Shown: positions 16,375 to 26,307 of the stretch, in pieces | Numbering within the stretch: the stretch's first letter is position 1 | How the letters are laid out: each line of letters begins with the position of its first letter | Assembly: GCA_902615445.1 (NCBI GenBank) | Contig: CACMOQ010000007.1 | Location: 30,874-94,873, forward strand | Reading direction: 5' to 3' | Origin: an uncultured Pelagibacteraceae bacterium | GTDB lineage: Bacteria; Pseudomonadota; Alphaproteobacteria; Pelagibacterales; Pelagibacteraceae | Length of the DNA stretch: 64,000 nt | Translations under genes and position numbers: made by a program | The notes under the pieces: generated by a model | The model's database searches: none | Seen by the model: only the letters and a program-made list of their open reading frames with translations | What the model was told of the DNA's origin: nothing

Positions 16375-18807
16375 ATGAAAACTAAAACAAAAGTAGTTGT
16401 AGTTGGTGGAGGGGTTGTTGGCGTTAGTGCGCTTTATCATTTAGCTAAAAAAGGGTGGTCAGATGTAGTTTTAGTTGAGCGTAAAGAATTAACTTCAGGT
16501 TCAACTTGGCATGCTGCTGGACTATTGCCTCTATTTAATATGAGTTATTCAGTTGGTCAACTTCATAAATACGCTGTTAATCTTTATAAAACATTAGAAG
16601 AAGAAACAGGAAAAAATGTTGGGTTTAGTGTTGTCTCAAATATACGTCTCGCAAGTACGAAAGACAGGATGGATGAATATCATCAGTATGCAGGAGTAGC
16701 AAAAACTATAGGAGTTGATGTAAAATTTTTAAAACCTCAAGAAGTAAAAGAAATTTGGCCCTTGTGTCATACCGATGATTTAATTGGAGCAATTCAACAT
16801 CCAGAAGATGGATATATTCAACCAGCAGATTTAACACAAGCTCTTGCAACAGGGGCAAGAAATAGAGGAGCTGAAATTTATCGTAATACTGCTGTTTTAT
16901 CAATGAGACAAACAAAAGATGGATGGATTGTTGAAACTGACAAAGGATCGATTGAATGTGAACATGTGATTTCTTGTTCAGGTAATTTTGCTAGACAAAC
17001 TGGAGAAATGGTAGGATTAGATATTCCAGTTATACCTGTAGAGCACCAGTACATTGTTACAGAACCTCATCCTGAAATTCAAAAAAGAAAAAAAGCAGGC
17101 CTTCCTGAGATGGGCGTGTTAAGAGATAGTGATAGCAGATGGTATATGAGAGAAGAAGCTGGTGGATTAATTCTAGGCCCATATGAAGATGGTGCTCCTG
17201 CTTGTTATGTGGAGGGACCATCAAAAAATTCAGAATATGAATTATTTCAGGAAGATTTAGACAGACTTGCTCCACATATTGAAGGCGCAATACATCGTGT
17301 GCCTGCTTTTGGTGAAGTTGGTGTTAAAAAAGTTTACAATGGTGCAATTTGTTATACTCCGGATGGAAACCCGATAGTTGGTCCTGCTTGGGGATTAAAA
17401 AACTTTTGGATTAATGAAGGTCATAGTTTTGGAATTACTGCTGCGGGTGGAGCAGGTTGGCAATTGGCAGAGTGGATCATTGATGGTGAACCAACAATTG
17501 ACATGCTTGGTGTTGAGCCCAGACGTTACGGTAATTATGCGACTAAGTCTTATTTGAAAGCAAAAAATGAGGAGGCATACAGCCACGTTTTTATTGTTCA
17601 TTACCCTGATGAAGAAAGACCAGCTGCAAGACCACTTAGAACATCACCTTGTTACGAAAGAATGAAAGAACTTGGAGCAGTTTTTGGTCAAAAATTTGGT
17701 TGGGAAAGACCAAATTTTTTTGCAACTGATGGCATGGAACAAAAAGATGATTGGTCGTTTAGAAGATCTAAATGGTTTGATGCTATTAAAAGAGAATGTG
17801 AAAACGTGAAAAAAAACGTCGGGCTTTTAGATATGACTGCATTTGCAAAATGTAGAATTAGGGGTCCAAAAGCAGAGGAGTTTTTAGATTATTTAGTTGC
17901 GAATAAACTACCTAAAAAGATTGGTAGAATAAATTTATGCCATGCCCTTAACACAAAAGGTGGTGTGCATTCAGAATTTACAATTATGAAAGAGGCAGAA
18001 AATAGTTACTATCTTGTATCAGCAGGTGCAAATTTAAGACTAGATCACGATTGGATCCAAAAATGGATGCCAACGGATGGATCAGTTATATTTGAGGATC
18101 TTACAAATAGCACTGGAGTTCTTGTAGTTGCGGGACCAAAAGCAAGAGAACTGATGCAGAAAGTTTCAACTGATGATTTTTCAAATGAAAACTTTAAATG
18201 GCTTACCGCAAAAAATGTTAATGTTGGCTATGCACCAGTTAATGCAATGAGAGTAAATTTTGTTGGAGAGTTAGGATGGGAGCTCCATCATCCAATTGAA
18301 TATCAAAATCATATTTTTGATAAGTTGATGGAAGCTGGTAAAGACTTAGGACTGAAACCTTTTGGTATACGAGCGATGAATAGTTTAAGAATTGAGAAAT
18401 CTTACAAACTTGTAGGCACAGAATTGTCAATAGAATATTCTCCTTATGAGTCTGGTTTAGATAGATTTGTTCACCCTAACAAAGGCAATTTTATTGGATT
18501 AGAAGCGCTTAATAAATGGAGAGAAAAAGGTTTTGATAATAAGTTGGTAACTCTTGAAGTTCATAATACAACTGACTCGGACGTTTTAGGAAACAATCCA
18601 ATTTATAAAGACGATAAAGTAGTTGGAAGAGCTACGGGAGGTGAGTATGGTTTTAGATTAGATAAATCAATTGCACTGGCAATGGTCAAACCTGACTTAG
18701 CTAATGTGGGTGAAAAATTAAAAGTTGATATACTGGGAAAAATGTACGAGGCGACAATTTTGGAAGAAAGCCCTTATGATAATGAAAATAAATTATTGAG
18801 AGCTTAA
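16375..18807 (+). CDS. Dimethylglycine/sarcosine dehydrogenase-like FAD protein with GcvT domain
   Basis: Two-part demethylase of 810 residues. The N-terminal FAD-dependent oxidoreductase starts with [14 protein letters not shown] at about 7-20; [10 protein letters not shown] follows, whose His46 matches the covalent flavin site in dimethylglycine and sarcosine dehydrogenases. From about residue 430 comes a GcvT-type folate domain ([28 protein letters not shown]). The enzyme oxidises an N-methyl group and passes formaldehyde to THF as methylene-THF. It is followed at once by etfB (TAATG overlap), etfA and ETF-QO, its electron acceptors. Dimethylglycine versus sarcosine cannot be settled from sequence. 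Confidence 0.88.
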   Translation: MKTKTKVVVVGGGVVGVSALYHLAKKGWSDVVLVERKELTSGSTWHAAGLLPLFNMSYSVGQLHKYAVNLYKTLEEETGKNVGFSVVSNIRLASTKDRMDEYHQYAGVAKTIGVDVKFLKPQEVKEIWPLCHTDDLIGAIQHPEDGYIQPADLTQALATGARNRGAEIYRNTAVLSMRQTKDGWIVETDKGSIECEHVISCSGNFARQTGEMVGLDIPVIPVEHQYIVTEPHPEIQKRKKAGLPEMGVLRDSDSRWYMREEAGGLILGPYEDGAPACYVEGPSKNSEYELFQEDLDRLAPHIEGAIHRVPAFGEVGVKKVYNGAICYTPDGNPIVGPAWGLKNFWINEGHSFGITAAGGAGWQLAEWIIDGEPTIDMLGVEPRRYGNYATKSYLKAKNEEAYSHVFIVHYPDEERPAARPLRTSPCYERMKELGAVFGQKFGWERPNFFATDGMEQKDDWSFRRSKWFDAIKRECENVKKNVGLLDMTAFAKCRIRGPKAEEFLDYLVANKLPKKIGRINLCHALNTKGGVHSEFTIMKEAENSYYLVSAGANLRLDHDWIQKWMPTDGSVIFEDLTNSTGVLVVAGPKARELMQKVSTDDFSNENFKWLTAKNVNVGYAPVNAMRVNFVGELGWELHHPIEYQNHIFDKLMEAGKDLGLKPFGIRAMNSLRIEKSYKLVGTELSIEYSPYESGLDRFVHPNKGNFIGLEALNKWREKGFDNKLVTLEVHNTTDSDVLGNNPIYKDDKVVGRATGGEYGFRLDKSIALAMVKPDLANVGEKLKVDILGKMYEATILEESPYDNENKLLRA

Positions 18808-19556
18808 TGAAGATCCTAGTCGCAGTCAAAAGAGTTATTGATTATAATGTTCAAATAAGAGTCAAAGAAGATAACTCTGGAGTGGTTACCGACAATGTTA
18901 AGATGTCTACAAATCCTCCAGATGATAATGCAATAGAGGAAGCTGTAAAAATTAAAGAAGCAGGCAAAGCTAAAGAGGTTGTGGTAGTTTCGGTAGGAGA
19001 AGAAAAGGCACAAGAGACTGTAAGAAAAGCATTAGCTGTTGGAGCTGATAGAGGTATTTTAGTAAAAGTTGATGGGGTAATAGAACCTTTGGCGGTTTCC
19101 AAAATTTTAAAAAAGATTGTTGAAAAAGAAAAGCCAGACCTAGTTTTTATGGGTAAACAAGCTATTGATGATGATTGTAATCAAACTGGTCAAATGTTAG
19201 CTGCGCTATTAAATTGGCCACAAGCAACATTTGCATCAAAAATAGAAGTAAAAGAAAAAACTTTAGAGGTCACTAGGGAGGTCGACGAAGGACTGGAGAC
19301 TATTGAGGTGAACGTACCTGCTATAGTTACTTGTGACTTAAGATTAAACGAACCAAGATATGCCTCTTTGCCAAATATAATGAAGGCTAAGAAGAAACCT
19401 ATAGAGCAAATAAGTGCTGGTGATCTTGGAGTCGACGTAAAATCAAGAATAGAGCAAATTAAAGTAGAAGAGCCCCCAAAAAGAAAGGCTGGGATTAAAG
19501 TCGCAAGTGTTGAAGAATTAGTTCAAAAATTAAAAAATGAAGCTAAAGTAATATAA
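18807..19556 (+). CDS. etfB: Electron transfer flavoprotein beta subunit
   Basis: Soluble ETF beta subunit, 249 residues, binding AMP and pairing with EtfA. It begins [19 protein letters not shown] and contains the conserved [33 protein letters not shown] and [27 protein letters not shown] segment near the C-terminus. It shares a TAATG with both the upstream dehydrogenase and the downstream etfA, so all three are translationally coupled. Confidence 0.97.
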   Translation: MKILVAVKRVIDYNVQIRVKEDNSGVVTDNVKMSTNPPDDNAIEEAVKIKEAGKAKEVVVVSVGEEKAQETVRKALAVGADRGILVKVDGVIEPLAVSKILKKIVEKEKPDLVFMGKQAIDDDCNQTGQMLAALLNWPQATFASKIEVKEKTLEVTREVDEGLETIEVNVPAIVTCDLRLNEPRYASLPNIMKAKKKPIEQISAGDLGVDVKSRIEQIKVEEPPKRKAGIKVASVEELVQKLKNEAKVI

Positions 19557-20509
19557 TGTCAGTTTTATTAATAGCAGAACATAACAATAAAGAAGTTAAA
19601 CCTTTTACTTTTAATGCAATTTCTGCTGCATCTCAAATTAATGAAGATGTTCATGTTTTAGTAATTGGGTCAAATTCTGAAGAGGTAGCAAAATCAATTT
19701 CTCAGGTTCCTAATGTTAAAAAGGTTATAAATGTAAATAATCCAATTTATGAAAATTACATAGCAGAAAACTACACATCAGTTATTATAAAACTTTCTGG
19801 AAATTATTCACATATAATATGTTCAGCTAATACTTTTGGAAAGAACTTAATGCCAAGAGTTGCGGCTTTACTAGATGTTTCTCAGATTAGTGATATTACG
19901 AAAGTAATATCTGAAGATACATTTCAAAGACCGATTTATGCAGGTAACGCATTTGCTACAGTAAAAAGTAATGATAAAATAAAGTGTGTAACAATCAGAC
20001 CCACATCTTTTGACCCTGCTCCAACATCTGGTGGGTCAGCTGAAATACAAAATGGTGATGCTGCTGAAGCAACAGAAATTACTAAATTTATAAAAAAAGA
20101 GGAAATCAAATCAGATAGACCAGAATTGGGAACTGCTAGAGTAGTCGTTTCTGGTGGCAGAGGTATGCAAAGTGGTGAAAATTTTAAATTAATTACTGCT
20201 GTTGCGGATAAACTTAATGCCGCTATCGGTGCTTCGAGAGCTGCAGTTGATGCAGGTTATATAACAAATGATCATCAAGTTGGACAAACTGGCAAAGTAG
20301 TTGTGCCAGACCTATACATTGCTGTAGGAATTTCTGGTGCTATTCAGCATTTGGCTGGAATGAAAGAGAGCAAAGTAATTGTTGCTATAAATAAAGATGG
20401 GGAAGCTCCAATTTTTAGTGTTGCAGATTATGGTTTAGAGGCAGATTTATTTGATGCACTACCAAAATTTTTGGAAGAATTGAACAAATTAAACACTATA
20501 CAAAAATAA
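19556..20509 (+). CDS. etfA: Electron transfer flavoprotein alpha subunit
   Basis: FAD-binding ETF alpha subunit, 317 residues. The C-terminal FAD domain carries RVVVSGGRGMQSGENF, AVDAGYITNDHQVGQTGK and YIAVGISGAIQHLAGM, all diagnostic. It accepts electrons from the dehydrogenase and hands them to ETF-QO, whose gene starts 24 bp downstream. Confidence 0.97.
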   Translation: MSVLLIAEHNNKEVKPFTFNAISAASQINEDVHVLVIGSNSEEVAKSISQVPNVKKVINVNNPIYENYIAENYTSVIIKLSGNYSHIICSANTFGKNLMPRVAALLDVSQISDITKVISEDTFQRPIYAGNAFATVKSNDKIKCVTIRPTSFDPAPTSGGSAEIQNGDAAEATEITKFIKKEEIKSDRPELGTARVVVSGGRGMQSGENFKLITAVADKLNAAIGASRAAVDAGYITNDHQVGQTGKVVVPDLYIAVGISGAIQHLAGMKESKVIVAINKDGEAPIFSVADYGLEADLFDALPKFLEELNKLNTIQK

Positions 20510-20532
20510 TATAATCTGTAAAAAATTACTCT

Positions 20533-22152
20533 ATGTCCAGAGAGAAAATGGAATATGACGTTGTTATTGTAGGTGGTGGTCCATCTGGATTAACAACTGC
20601 AATTAAATTAAAACAATTAAACTCAGAATTAAACATTTGTATTTTAGAAAAGGCATCAGAGATTGGTGCTCATATATTAAGTGGAAATGTTTTTGAAACT
20701 AGAGCTCTAGATGAATTGTTTCCAAACTGGAAAGAATTAAATGCACCAATCAAAACCAAAGTTACTAAAGAAAAATTTTTATTTTTAAGTAAAACAAAAT
20801 CATTAAGTTGGCCAACTTGGTTATTACCGTCTGTTCAACAAAACCATAAAAACTATATAATTAGTCTTGCTAATTTGTGTAGGTGGTTAGCAGAACAAGC
20901 GGAAAGTTTAGGTGTCGAAATTTTTCCAGGCTTTCCCGCTAGTGAAATTTTATATAATGAAGACGGTTCAGTTAAAGGTGTGGCTACTCAAGATATGGGA
21001 GTAGACAAAGACGGAAATAAAAAAGATAGTTTTGAACCTGGTATAGAATTGTTAGGAAAGGTTACTGTATTTGCTGAAGGATGCAGAGGACATTTAGGAA
21101 AACAATTGATTAAAAAGTTTGAACTTGATAAAGGAAAAGATCCTCAACAGTATGGAATTGGTTTTAAAGAAATTTGGGAAATAGAAGATAAAAATCATCG
21201 TGAAGGAATGGTTATACATAGTGCTGGTTGGCCATTGGATAACAGCACTTACGGTGGAAGTTTTATCTATCATGCTGAAAACAAACAAATTTTTTTAGGA
21301 TATGTAATTGGATTAGATTATAAAAATCCCCATTTATCACCATTCGATGAATTTCAGAGATTTAAAACTCATCCAGCCATAAAAAAAATGATAGAGGGAG
21401 GAAAAAGAATTTCTTATGGTGCAAGAGCATTGATTGAAGGTGGTTTCCAAAGTTTACCAAAAATGTTTATGCCTGGTGCATTACTCATTGGATGTGATGC
21501 TGGAACATTAAATATGCCAAAAATAAAAGGTTCTCATACTGCTATGAAAAGTGGAATAATAGCTGCTGAAGCAATTAATGAACACATCAAAAATGATAAG
21601 GATTTGTCTAACTTTGAGGAAAAGTTCAAACAAAGTTGGCTATATGATGAGTTATATAAAGCTAGAAATGTAAAACCTAGTTTTAGCTGGGGTTTAATAT
21701 TGGGGATTATTTTTACAGGAATTGACCAAATTCTGTTTAGAGGCAAACTTCCATTCACATTAAGACATAAACATGCAGATCATCAGACATTAAAATCAGC
21801 TAAAGAGATGCCCAAAATTGATTATCCTAAACCAGATAATATTCTTACTTTTGATAAAACAAGCTCTGTTTATCTAACAGGCACCAATCATGCCGATAAT
21901 CAACCAGTTCACTTGAAGTTAAAGGATCCAAATTTACCCATTAATTATACTTTAGAAGAATATGATGAGCCTGCCCAAAGATATTGTCCAGCAGGTGTTT
22001 ACGAGGTTCAAACAGAAAATAATATTAATAAATTTGTAATTAATTCTCAAAATTGTATTCACTGTAAAACTTGCGATATCAAAGAACCATCACAAAACAT
22101 TACTTGGGTTACACCTGAAGGTGGAGGTGGACCAAGATATGGGAACATGTAA
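20533..22152 (+). CDS. Electron-transfer flavoprotein:ubiquinone oxidoreductase
   Basis: Membrane-associated ETF dehydrogenase, 539 residues, moving electrons from ETF to ubiquinone. FAD motif VVIVGGGPSGLTTA is near residues 10-23, GAHILSGNVFETRAL and the KGSHTAMKSGIIAAEA segment follow, and four C-terminal cysteines (YCPAGVYE, then NCIHCKTCD) ligate a 4Fe-4S cluster. Length and layout match the family. With etfBA it completes the route from N-methyl oxidation to the respiratory chain. The stop abuts the stop of the DUF2237 gene on the other strand. Confidence 0.96.
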   Translation: MSREKMEYDVVIVGGGPSGLTTAIKLKQLNSELNICILEKASEIGAHILSGNVFETRALDELFPNWKELNAPIKTKVTKEKFLFLSKTKSLSWPTWLLPSVQQNHKNYIISLANLCRWLAEQAESLGVEIFPGFPASEILYNEDGSVKGVATQDMGVDKDGNKKDSFEPGIELLGKVTVFAEGCRGHLGKQLIKKFELDKGKDPQQYGIGFKEIWEIEDKNHREGMVIHSAGWPLDNSTYGGSFIYHAENKQIFLGYVIGLDYKNPHLSPFDEFQRFKTHPAIKKMIEGGKRISYGARALIEGGFQSLPKMFMPGALLIGCDAGTLNMPKIKGSHTAMKSGIIAAEAINEHIKNDKDLSNFEEKFKQSWLYDELYKARNVKPSFSWGLILGIIFTGIDQILFRGKLPFTLRHKHADHQTLKSAKEMPKIDYPKPDNILTFDKTSSVYLTGTNHADNQPVHLKLKDPNLPINYTLEEYDEPAQRYCPAGVYEVQTENNINKFVINSQNCIHCKTCDIKEPSQNITWVTPEGGGGPRYGNM

Positions 22153-22527
22153 TTAAGACAAATCTATTGCAAATTTTTTTAACGTTTCAATTGGAAGTAA
22201 CTTTAAAGTATTTTCATGAGTACTCTTTAGATAAATAGGACAACCTTTTCCAGCTTCCACAGCTCTTGCATACCAAGTTGCACAAACACACCAACCATCA
22301 CCATCTTTAAGTCCTGGAAATCCAAATTCAGGGTGAGGTGTAATTAAATCATTACCAGCATCTTTACACCATTCTAAAAATTCTGTAGTTACTTTTGCAC
22401 AAACAGTATGCAAACCATGATCATTTTCATCGGTATTGCAACATCCATCTCTATACCAGCCGGTTAAAGGGTTATTAGAACAAAGCTCTAAATCCTCACC
22501 TAAAACGTTTTTTTGAATTTTATCCAT
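22153..22527 (-). CDS. DUF2237 family protein
   Basis: Small cysteine-rich soluble protein, 124 residues, of the DUF2237 family. Characteristic pieces are NVLGEDLELCSNNPLTGWYRDG, HTVCAKVTTEFLEW, SEGNDLxTPxPEFxFPGL-like HPEFGFPGLKDGDGWCVCA and WYARAVEAGKGCPIYLKST. Function is unknown. The start overlaps the end of the 2OG oxygenase gene by 8 bp, so it belongs to the hisI-oxygenase transcript. Confidence 0.85.
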   Translation of the reverse strand: MDKIQKNVLGEDLELCSNNPLTGWYRDGCCNTDENDHGLHTVCAKVTTEFLEWCKDAGNDLITPHPEFGFPGLKDGDGWCVCATWYARAVEAGKGCPIYLKSTHENTLKLLPIETLKKFAIDLS

Positions 22528-23128
22528 TAAAAATATCTAATGTTTTTTTATCAATATCTACATTAAAAGAAAAAGATCTTCGCTCTCCCTCTCTTTTAAA
22601 AGGGTAAGCGGTATGCATTAAATTGTTTGGAAATAAAATCATATCACCAACTTTTGGATTATGATTAAATAAACTATCACTTAAAAATGATTTTGAGCCA
22701 TGGATAAAATCTATAGTTCCATTTGTTTTAAGTCTTTTTTTACTTTTAGTAATATTTTTGGGTATTTTTAAATAACCAACACCTGAAATATTACCACTAT
22801 GAAAATGAATTGGATTATACTCATTTTTAAATTGTCTCACCACCCAAAGACTTTTAAGATTTATCCTTTTAACATTTCTTTTAGAACTTTGCTTTATATA
22901 TTTCTTGATATTATCTTTAACAAATTTTAAAAGATTCTTTTTGATAAATTTATTATCTAATTTTACTTCTTGCATCACTTGACCAACTAATTTTTTTGAG
23001 TAATCACTTTTTTTTAATCTCTTTTTATCACTTATAATTTTATCTACTTCCAAATTGATATTATTTATAATTTTTTTCGGAATTTTGACTATAGCAATCT
23101 TAGGGCCAAACGGGCTTAACACTTTCAT
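22520..23128 (-). CDS. Putative 2-oxoglutarate/Fe(II)-dependent oxygenase
   Basis: Protein of 202 residues whose second half has the jelly-roll signature of a putative 2OG-Fe(II) oxygenase family: NPIHFHSGNISGVGYLKIP (candidate iron ligands His108/His110), then PNNLMHTAYPF (His172) and GERRSFSFNV, where the arginine would bind 2-oxoglutarate. The N-terminal 100 residues are basic and helical. The substrate is unknown. It sits between hisI (5 bp upstream) and DUF2237 (8 bp overlap). Confidence 0.7.
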   Translation of the reverse strand: MKVLSPFGPKIAIVKIPKKIINNINLEVDKIISDKKRLKKSDYSKKLVGQVMQEVKLDNKFIKKNLLKFVKDNIKKYIKQSSKRNVKRINLKSLWVVRQFKNEYNPIHFHSGNISGVGYLKIPKNITKSKKRLKTNGTIDFIHGSKSFLSDSLFNHNPKVGDMILFPNNLMHTAYPFKREGERRSFSFNVDIDKKTLDIFNG

Positions 23129-23133
23129 AAGTC

Positions 23134-23601
23134 TTATATCTTAGTGGGATTTGGTTGACCTTTATAAACTTTTTCTGGATCAAACTTTTTTTCCTTTTCT
23201 AAAAATTTCATTTCAACTTTACGTCCATTATCGATAGGTCCTAAGGGAATTGATCTATAAAAACATGATCTATAACCGACATGACAACTTGCACCATCAC
23301 CAATATCTACTGTTAACCATATAGAATCTTGGTCATCATCAATTCTTATTTCATTTACTTTTTGAGTAAAACCGCTTGTTTTTCCTTTATGCCAGATAGC
23401 ATTTCTTGATCGACTAAAATAATGAGCCTCTTTTGTTTCAATTGTTTTTTTTAGCGCCTCAACATTCATATAGCCGTGCATTAAAATCTCTTTTGTTTTT
23501 GCACACATTGTAATAACTGGAATAAGTCCATCATTATCAAATTTTGGAGATAGAAGATTGCCTTCTTCGATTTCGACTACATTTTCTCTTTTTTTGAACA
23601 T
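23134..23601 (-). CDS. hisI: Phosphoribosyl-AMP cyclohydrolase
   Basis: Third step of histidine synthesis, opening the adenine ring of PR-AMP. Length is 155 residues, a stand-alone HisI without the HisE domain. GDGASCHVGYRSCFYR holds zinc cysteines at about 106 and 113, and SRSRNAIWHKGKTSG and VITMCAKTKEILMHGYMN are typical. It diverges from folE across a 76 bp gap. No other his genes are in the window. Confidence 0.95.
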   Translation of the reverse strand: MFKKRENVVEIEEGNLLSPKFDNDGLIPVITMCAKTKEILMHGYMNVEALKKTIETKEAHYFSRSRNAIWHKGKTSGFTQKVNEIRIDDDQDSIWLTVDIGDGASCHVGYRSCFYRSIPLGPIDNGRKVEMKFLEKEKKFDPEKVYKGQPNPTKI

Positions 23602-23677
23602 ATAAAGTTATTATGTAGCACATATAGCTATATTTTAAATATTTTAAAATTAACAAAATATAGGTATAAAACTCTGC

Positions 23678-24292
23678 ATGAAACTTGTTAAAGATACATA
23701 TATCAATAAACAAAAAAATAAAATCTCAGATAAAGAAGCTGAGGACGCTTTTAAAACAATCTTAGCTTGGATGGGTGAAGACCCAAACAGAGAGGGCTTA
23801 TTGGAAACTCCAAAAAGAGTAGTTAAAGCTTTTAAGGAGTACTTTAGAGGATACAACGAGGATCCTAATCAAATTTTAGATAAAACATTTGGAGATGTTG
23901 ATGGTTATGATGATATGGTCATCCAAAAAAATATTTCCGTGCAAAGTCATTGTGAACACCATATGGCACCTATCATAGGAAAAGCACATGTTGCATACAT
24001 TCCTAAAGATAGAGTGGTTGGCTTAAGTAAATTGGCTAGAGTTGTTGAAGTATTCTCTAAAAGACTTCAAACACAAGAGAGACTTACTATGCAAATTGCG
24101 AATACCCTTATGGAATCTTTAGATGCCAAAGGAGTAGCTGTTACAATAGATTCAACTCATCAATGTATGACCATGAGAGGTATTAAGAAAGAGCAAGCTA
24201 CAACTGTTACAAATTATTATTTAGGTCAATTTAAAGATGATCTAAGTTATCAAAATAGATATTTAAGATTTATAAGTATTTCAAAAGAATAA
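23678..24292 (+). CDS. folE: GTP cyclohydrolase I
   Basis: Converts GTP to 7,8-dihydroneopterin triphosphate, first step of folate synthesis, 204 residues. Zinc ligands are in QSHCEHHMAPIIG (Cys92, His95) and HQCMTMRG (Cys163); GLSKLARVVEVFSKRLQTQE is the conserved core. It is followed 1 bp later by the acuI-like gene, which starts with GTG. Supplying folate fits the C1-heavy metabolism encoded around it. Confidence 0.97.
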   Translation: MKLVKDTYINKQKNKISDKEAEDAFKTILAWMGEDPNREGLLETPKRVVKAFKEYFRGYNEDPNQILDKTFGDVDGYDDMVIQKNISVQSHCEHHMAPIIGKAHVAYIPKDRVVGLSKLARVVEVFSKRLQTQERLTMQIANTLMESLDAKGVAVTIDSTHQCMTMRGIKKEQATTVTNYYLGQFKDDLSYQNRYLRFISISKE

Positions 24293-24293
24293 A

Positions 24294-25295
24294 GTGTCTA
24301 ATCAATTTAAAGCATTAGTTTTAGATCAAAAAGGTGAAGAATTTATAAGAGAAGTAAAATCTATCGATAAAAGTTTCTTAAAACATGGGGATGTTACAGT
24401 CAAAGTAGATTTTTCAGACTTAAATTTTAAAGATGGCATGATATTAAAAAACGGTGGGCGGTTAGTAAAAGAGTTTCCCCACATCCCTGGTATCGATTTC
24501 TCAGGAACTGTAATTGAAAGTCAAAATTCAAAATTTAAAGAAGGTGATGAGATAATTTTGACAGGATTTAGGGTTGGAGAAATATTTTATGGTGGATACT
24601 CACAAATTGCAAAAGTCAATGGAGATTTCTTAGTAAAAAAACCAAAAAACTTAACAAGTAAACAAGCTATGACTTTAGGTACTGCAGGTTTCACATCTTT
24701 AATGGCAGCATTCGCTATAAAAGCAAGAGAAGAGTTGTTACTTGGTGAAAAAGTAAAAAATGTTTTAGTCACAGGAGCAACAGGCGGTGTAGGAAGTGTT
24801 GCTGTAATGATTTTAAATAAAATGGGTTATGAGGTTACAGCTGTTTCTGGAAAAGATTCAAAAACAGAGTATTTGAAATCACTTGGTGCAAAAAACGTTA
24901 TAAATCGGGCTGAATTTGATAAAGATCCAAAATTAATTGATAAAGGCTTATGGGATGGTGTCGTTGATACTGTTGGTGGAAAAATTTTAGCCAATGCAAT
25001 CGTGCAAACAAATCCTACAGGTATTATTGCAGTTTGTGGCAATGCAAGTACAAATGAACTAAACACTAATGTTATTCCGTTTATGTTAAGAGGTATTAAA
25101 CTTTGGGGCATGGACTCTGCAAACTGTAGTATTAAAAGAAGAGAATTTATTTGGGGAGAAGCAGCTAATTTAATTGATTTTGATTTATTAGAAAAGTCTA
25201 TTCAAACAATTAGTTTAGAGGAATTGATTGGAACTTATCCTAAAATACTTAAAGGTGAGATAACAGGAAGAGTTTTAATTGATTTAAACAAATAA
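24294..25295 (+). CDS. acuI: Acrylyl-CoA reductase / quinone oxidoreductase of the YhdH-AcuI family
   Basis: NADPH-dependent medium-chain reductase of the YhdH/AcuI group, 333 residues. NFKDGMILKNGG and HIPGIDFSGTV are typical of the family, TSKQAMTLGTAGFTS follows, and GATGGVGSVAV at 161-171 binds the cofactor. AcuI reduces acrylyl-CoA to propionyl-CoA, important in marine bacteria that degrade DMSP. It starts with GTG 1 bp after folE and overlaps the LysR gene by 1 bp. Specific activity on acrylyl-CoA is inferred from the family; other small enones are possible. Confidence 0.8.
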   Translation: MSNQFKALVLDQKGEEFIREVKSIDKSFLKHGDVTVKVDFSDLNFKDGMILKNGGRLVKEFPHIPGIDFSGTVIESQNSKFKEGDEIILTGFRVGEIFYGGYSQIAKVNGDFLVKKPKNLTSKQAMTLGTAGFTSLMAAFAIKAREELLLGEKVKNVLVTGATGGVGSVAVMILNKMGYEVTAVSGKDSKTEYLKSLGAKNVINRAEFDKDPKLIDKGLWDGVVDTVGGKILANAIVQTNPTGIIAVCGNASTNELNTNVIPFMLRGIKLWGMDSANCSIKRREFIWGEAANLIDFDLLEKSIQTISLEELIGTYPKILKGEITGRVLIDLNK

Positions 25296-26185
25296 TGGAT
25301 TGGGACAAATTAAAAATCTTTCATGCCGTTGCAGAAGCTGGTAGTTTTACTAGTGCAACTGTCAATTTAAATTTAAGTCAGTCAGCTATAAGCAGACAAA
25401 TACAATCCCTTGAACAAGATTTGAAAGTTCAATTATTTGAAAGGCACGCAAGGGGATTAACACTTACTGAAAATGGTGAGTATGTTTTCAAAACTGCACA
25501 TGAGGTAATTAGCAAGTTAAAAGAGGTAGAAACTTCATTAGGTGATCAAAAAAATAAACCTACTGGTAAATTAACTATCACCACTGTTAGAAGTTTTGGT
25601 ACACATTGGTTAACTCCTAGAATACAAGAATTTATGAGACTTCATCCAGAAATAGAGATCGAACTTGTATTTGATGATAAAGAATTAGATTTGAGCACAA
25701 GACAAGCAGATATAGGAATTTTTATGAGAAGACCTAAACAGCTTAATTACATTCAAAAAAAATTAGTTGATATTAAATACTATATTTATGGTTCAAATAA
25801 ATACCTTGAAAAGAATGGAATGCCTAAAACTATAGGAGATTTGAACAAACATAAGTTTATCTCATTTGGTAAAGGTGCACCATCTCCAGTTTATAATCCA
25901 GATTGGGCTTTAAAACTTGGAATGCACGATGGCAAAAAAAGAAAAACTATAATGAAAGTTAACAGTGTTATGGGTTTACTCTTAGCTGTTGAGTCTGGAG
26001 TTGGTCTAGCAGCATTACCTGAATATTTAGTAAGTGACTCAAACAAAGTTATTAAAGTATTACCAAAATCTGAAGGCCCAATTACAGAAGCTCATTTTGT
26101 GTATCCTCAATCCTTAAAAAATACAGCTAGAGTTCAAGCATTTAGAAACTTTTTATTCAGTAAAATAGGCGACTGGGAAGCTTAA
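25295..26185 (+). CDS. LysR-family transcriptional regulator
   Basis: LysR-type regulator of 296 residues. The N-terminal winged helix-turn-helix begins MDWDKLKIFHAVAEAGSFTSA and continues LSQSAISRQIQSLE; the C-terminal effector domain spans about 90-290, with MGLLLAVESGVGLAALPEYL. Translation is coupled to the acuI-like gene by TAATG, so it may control that gene or respond to its metabolites. It lies upstream of the iron operon but in front of Fur-like boxes, so a role in iron uptake is less likely. Confidence 0.92.
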   Translation: MDWDKLKIFHAVAEAGSFTSATVNLNLSQSAISRQIQSLEQDLKVQLFERHARGLTLTENGEYVFKTAHEVISKLKEVETSLGDQKNKPTGKLTITTVRSFGTHWLTPRIQEFMRLHPEIEIELVFDDKELDLSTRQADIGIFMRRPKQLNYIQKKLVDIKYYIYGSNKYLEKNGMPKTIGDLNKHKFISFGKGAPSPVYNPDWALKLGMHDGKKRKTIMKVNSVMGLLLAVESGVGLAALPEYLVSDSNKVIKVLPKSEGPITEAHFVYPQSLKNTARVQAFRNFLFSKIGDWEA

Positions 26186-26241
26186 TCTTTCAATTTTTGA
26201 GTTAATTCTTTAAAGTTACTCAAGTGCGACACTGTTGCGAT

Positions 26242-26256
26242 TGATTATCATTATCA
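26242..26256. promoter_or_regulatory. Fur-like box 1 upstream of the iron transporter
   Basis: TGATTATCATTATCA matches the 15-mer Fur core TGATAATCATTATCA at 14 of 15 positions. It lies about 52 bp before the start of the iron(III)-binding protein gene, where an iron-responsive repressor would block the promoter. Confidence 0.75.
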
Positions 26257-26257
26257 T

Positions 26258-26272
26258 TGAGAATAGTTATCA
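26258..26272. promoter_or_regulatory. Fur-like box 2, in tandem with box 1
   Basis: TGAGAATAGTTATCA matches the Fur core at 12 of 15 positions. It begins 16 bp after box 1, giving a tandem arrangement of the kind that binds two dimers. The weaker match makes this less certain than box 1. Confidence 0.55.
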
Positions 26273-26307
26273 TTTTCAACTAAATATTGCGGAGAAACGG
26301 AGAACGA

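Noticed and set aside
26197..26223. TTGAGT/ACTCAA inverted repeat after the LysR gene as terminator
   Set aside because: The stem is only 6 bp with a 15-base spacer and no U-tract follows.
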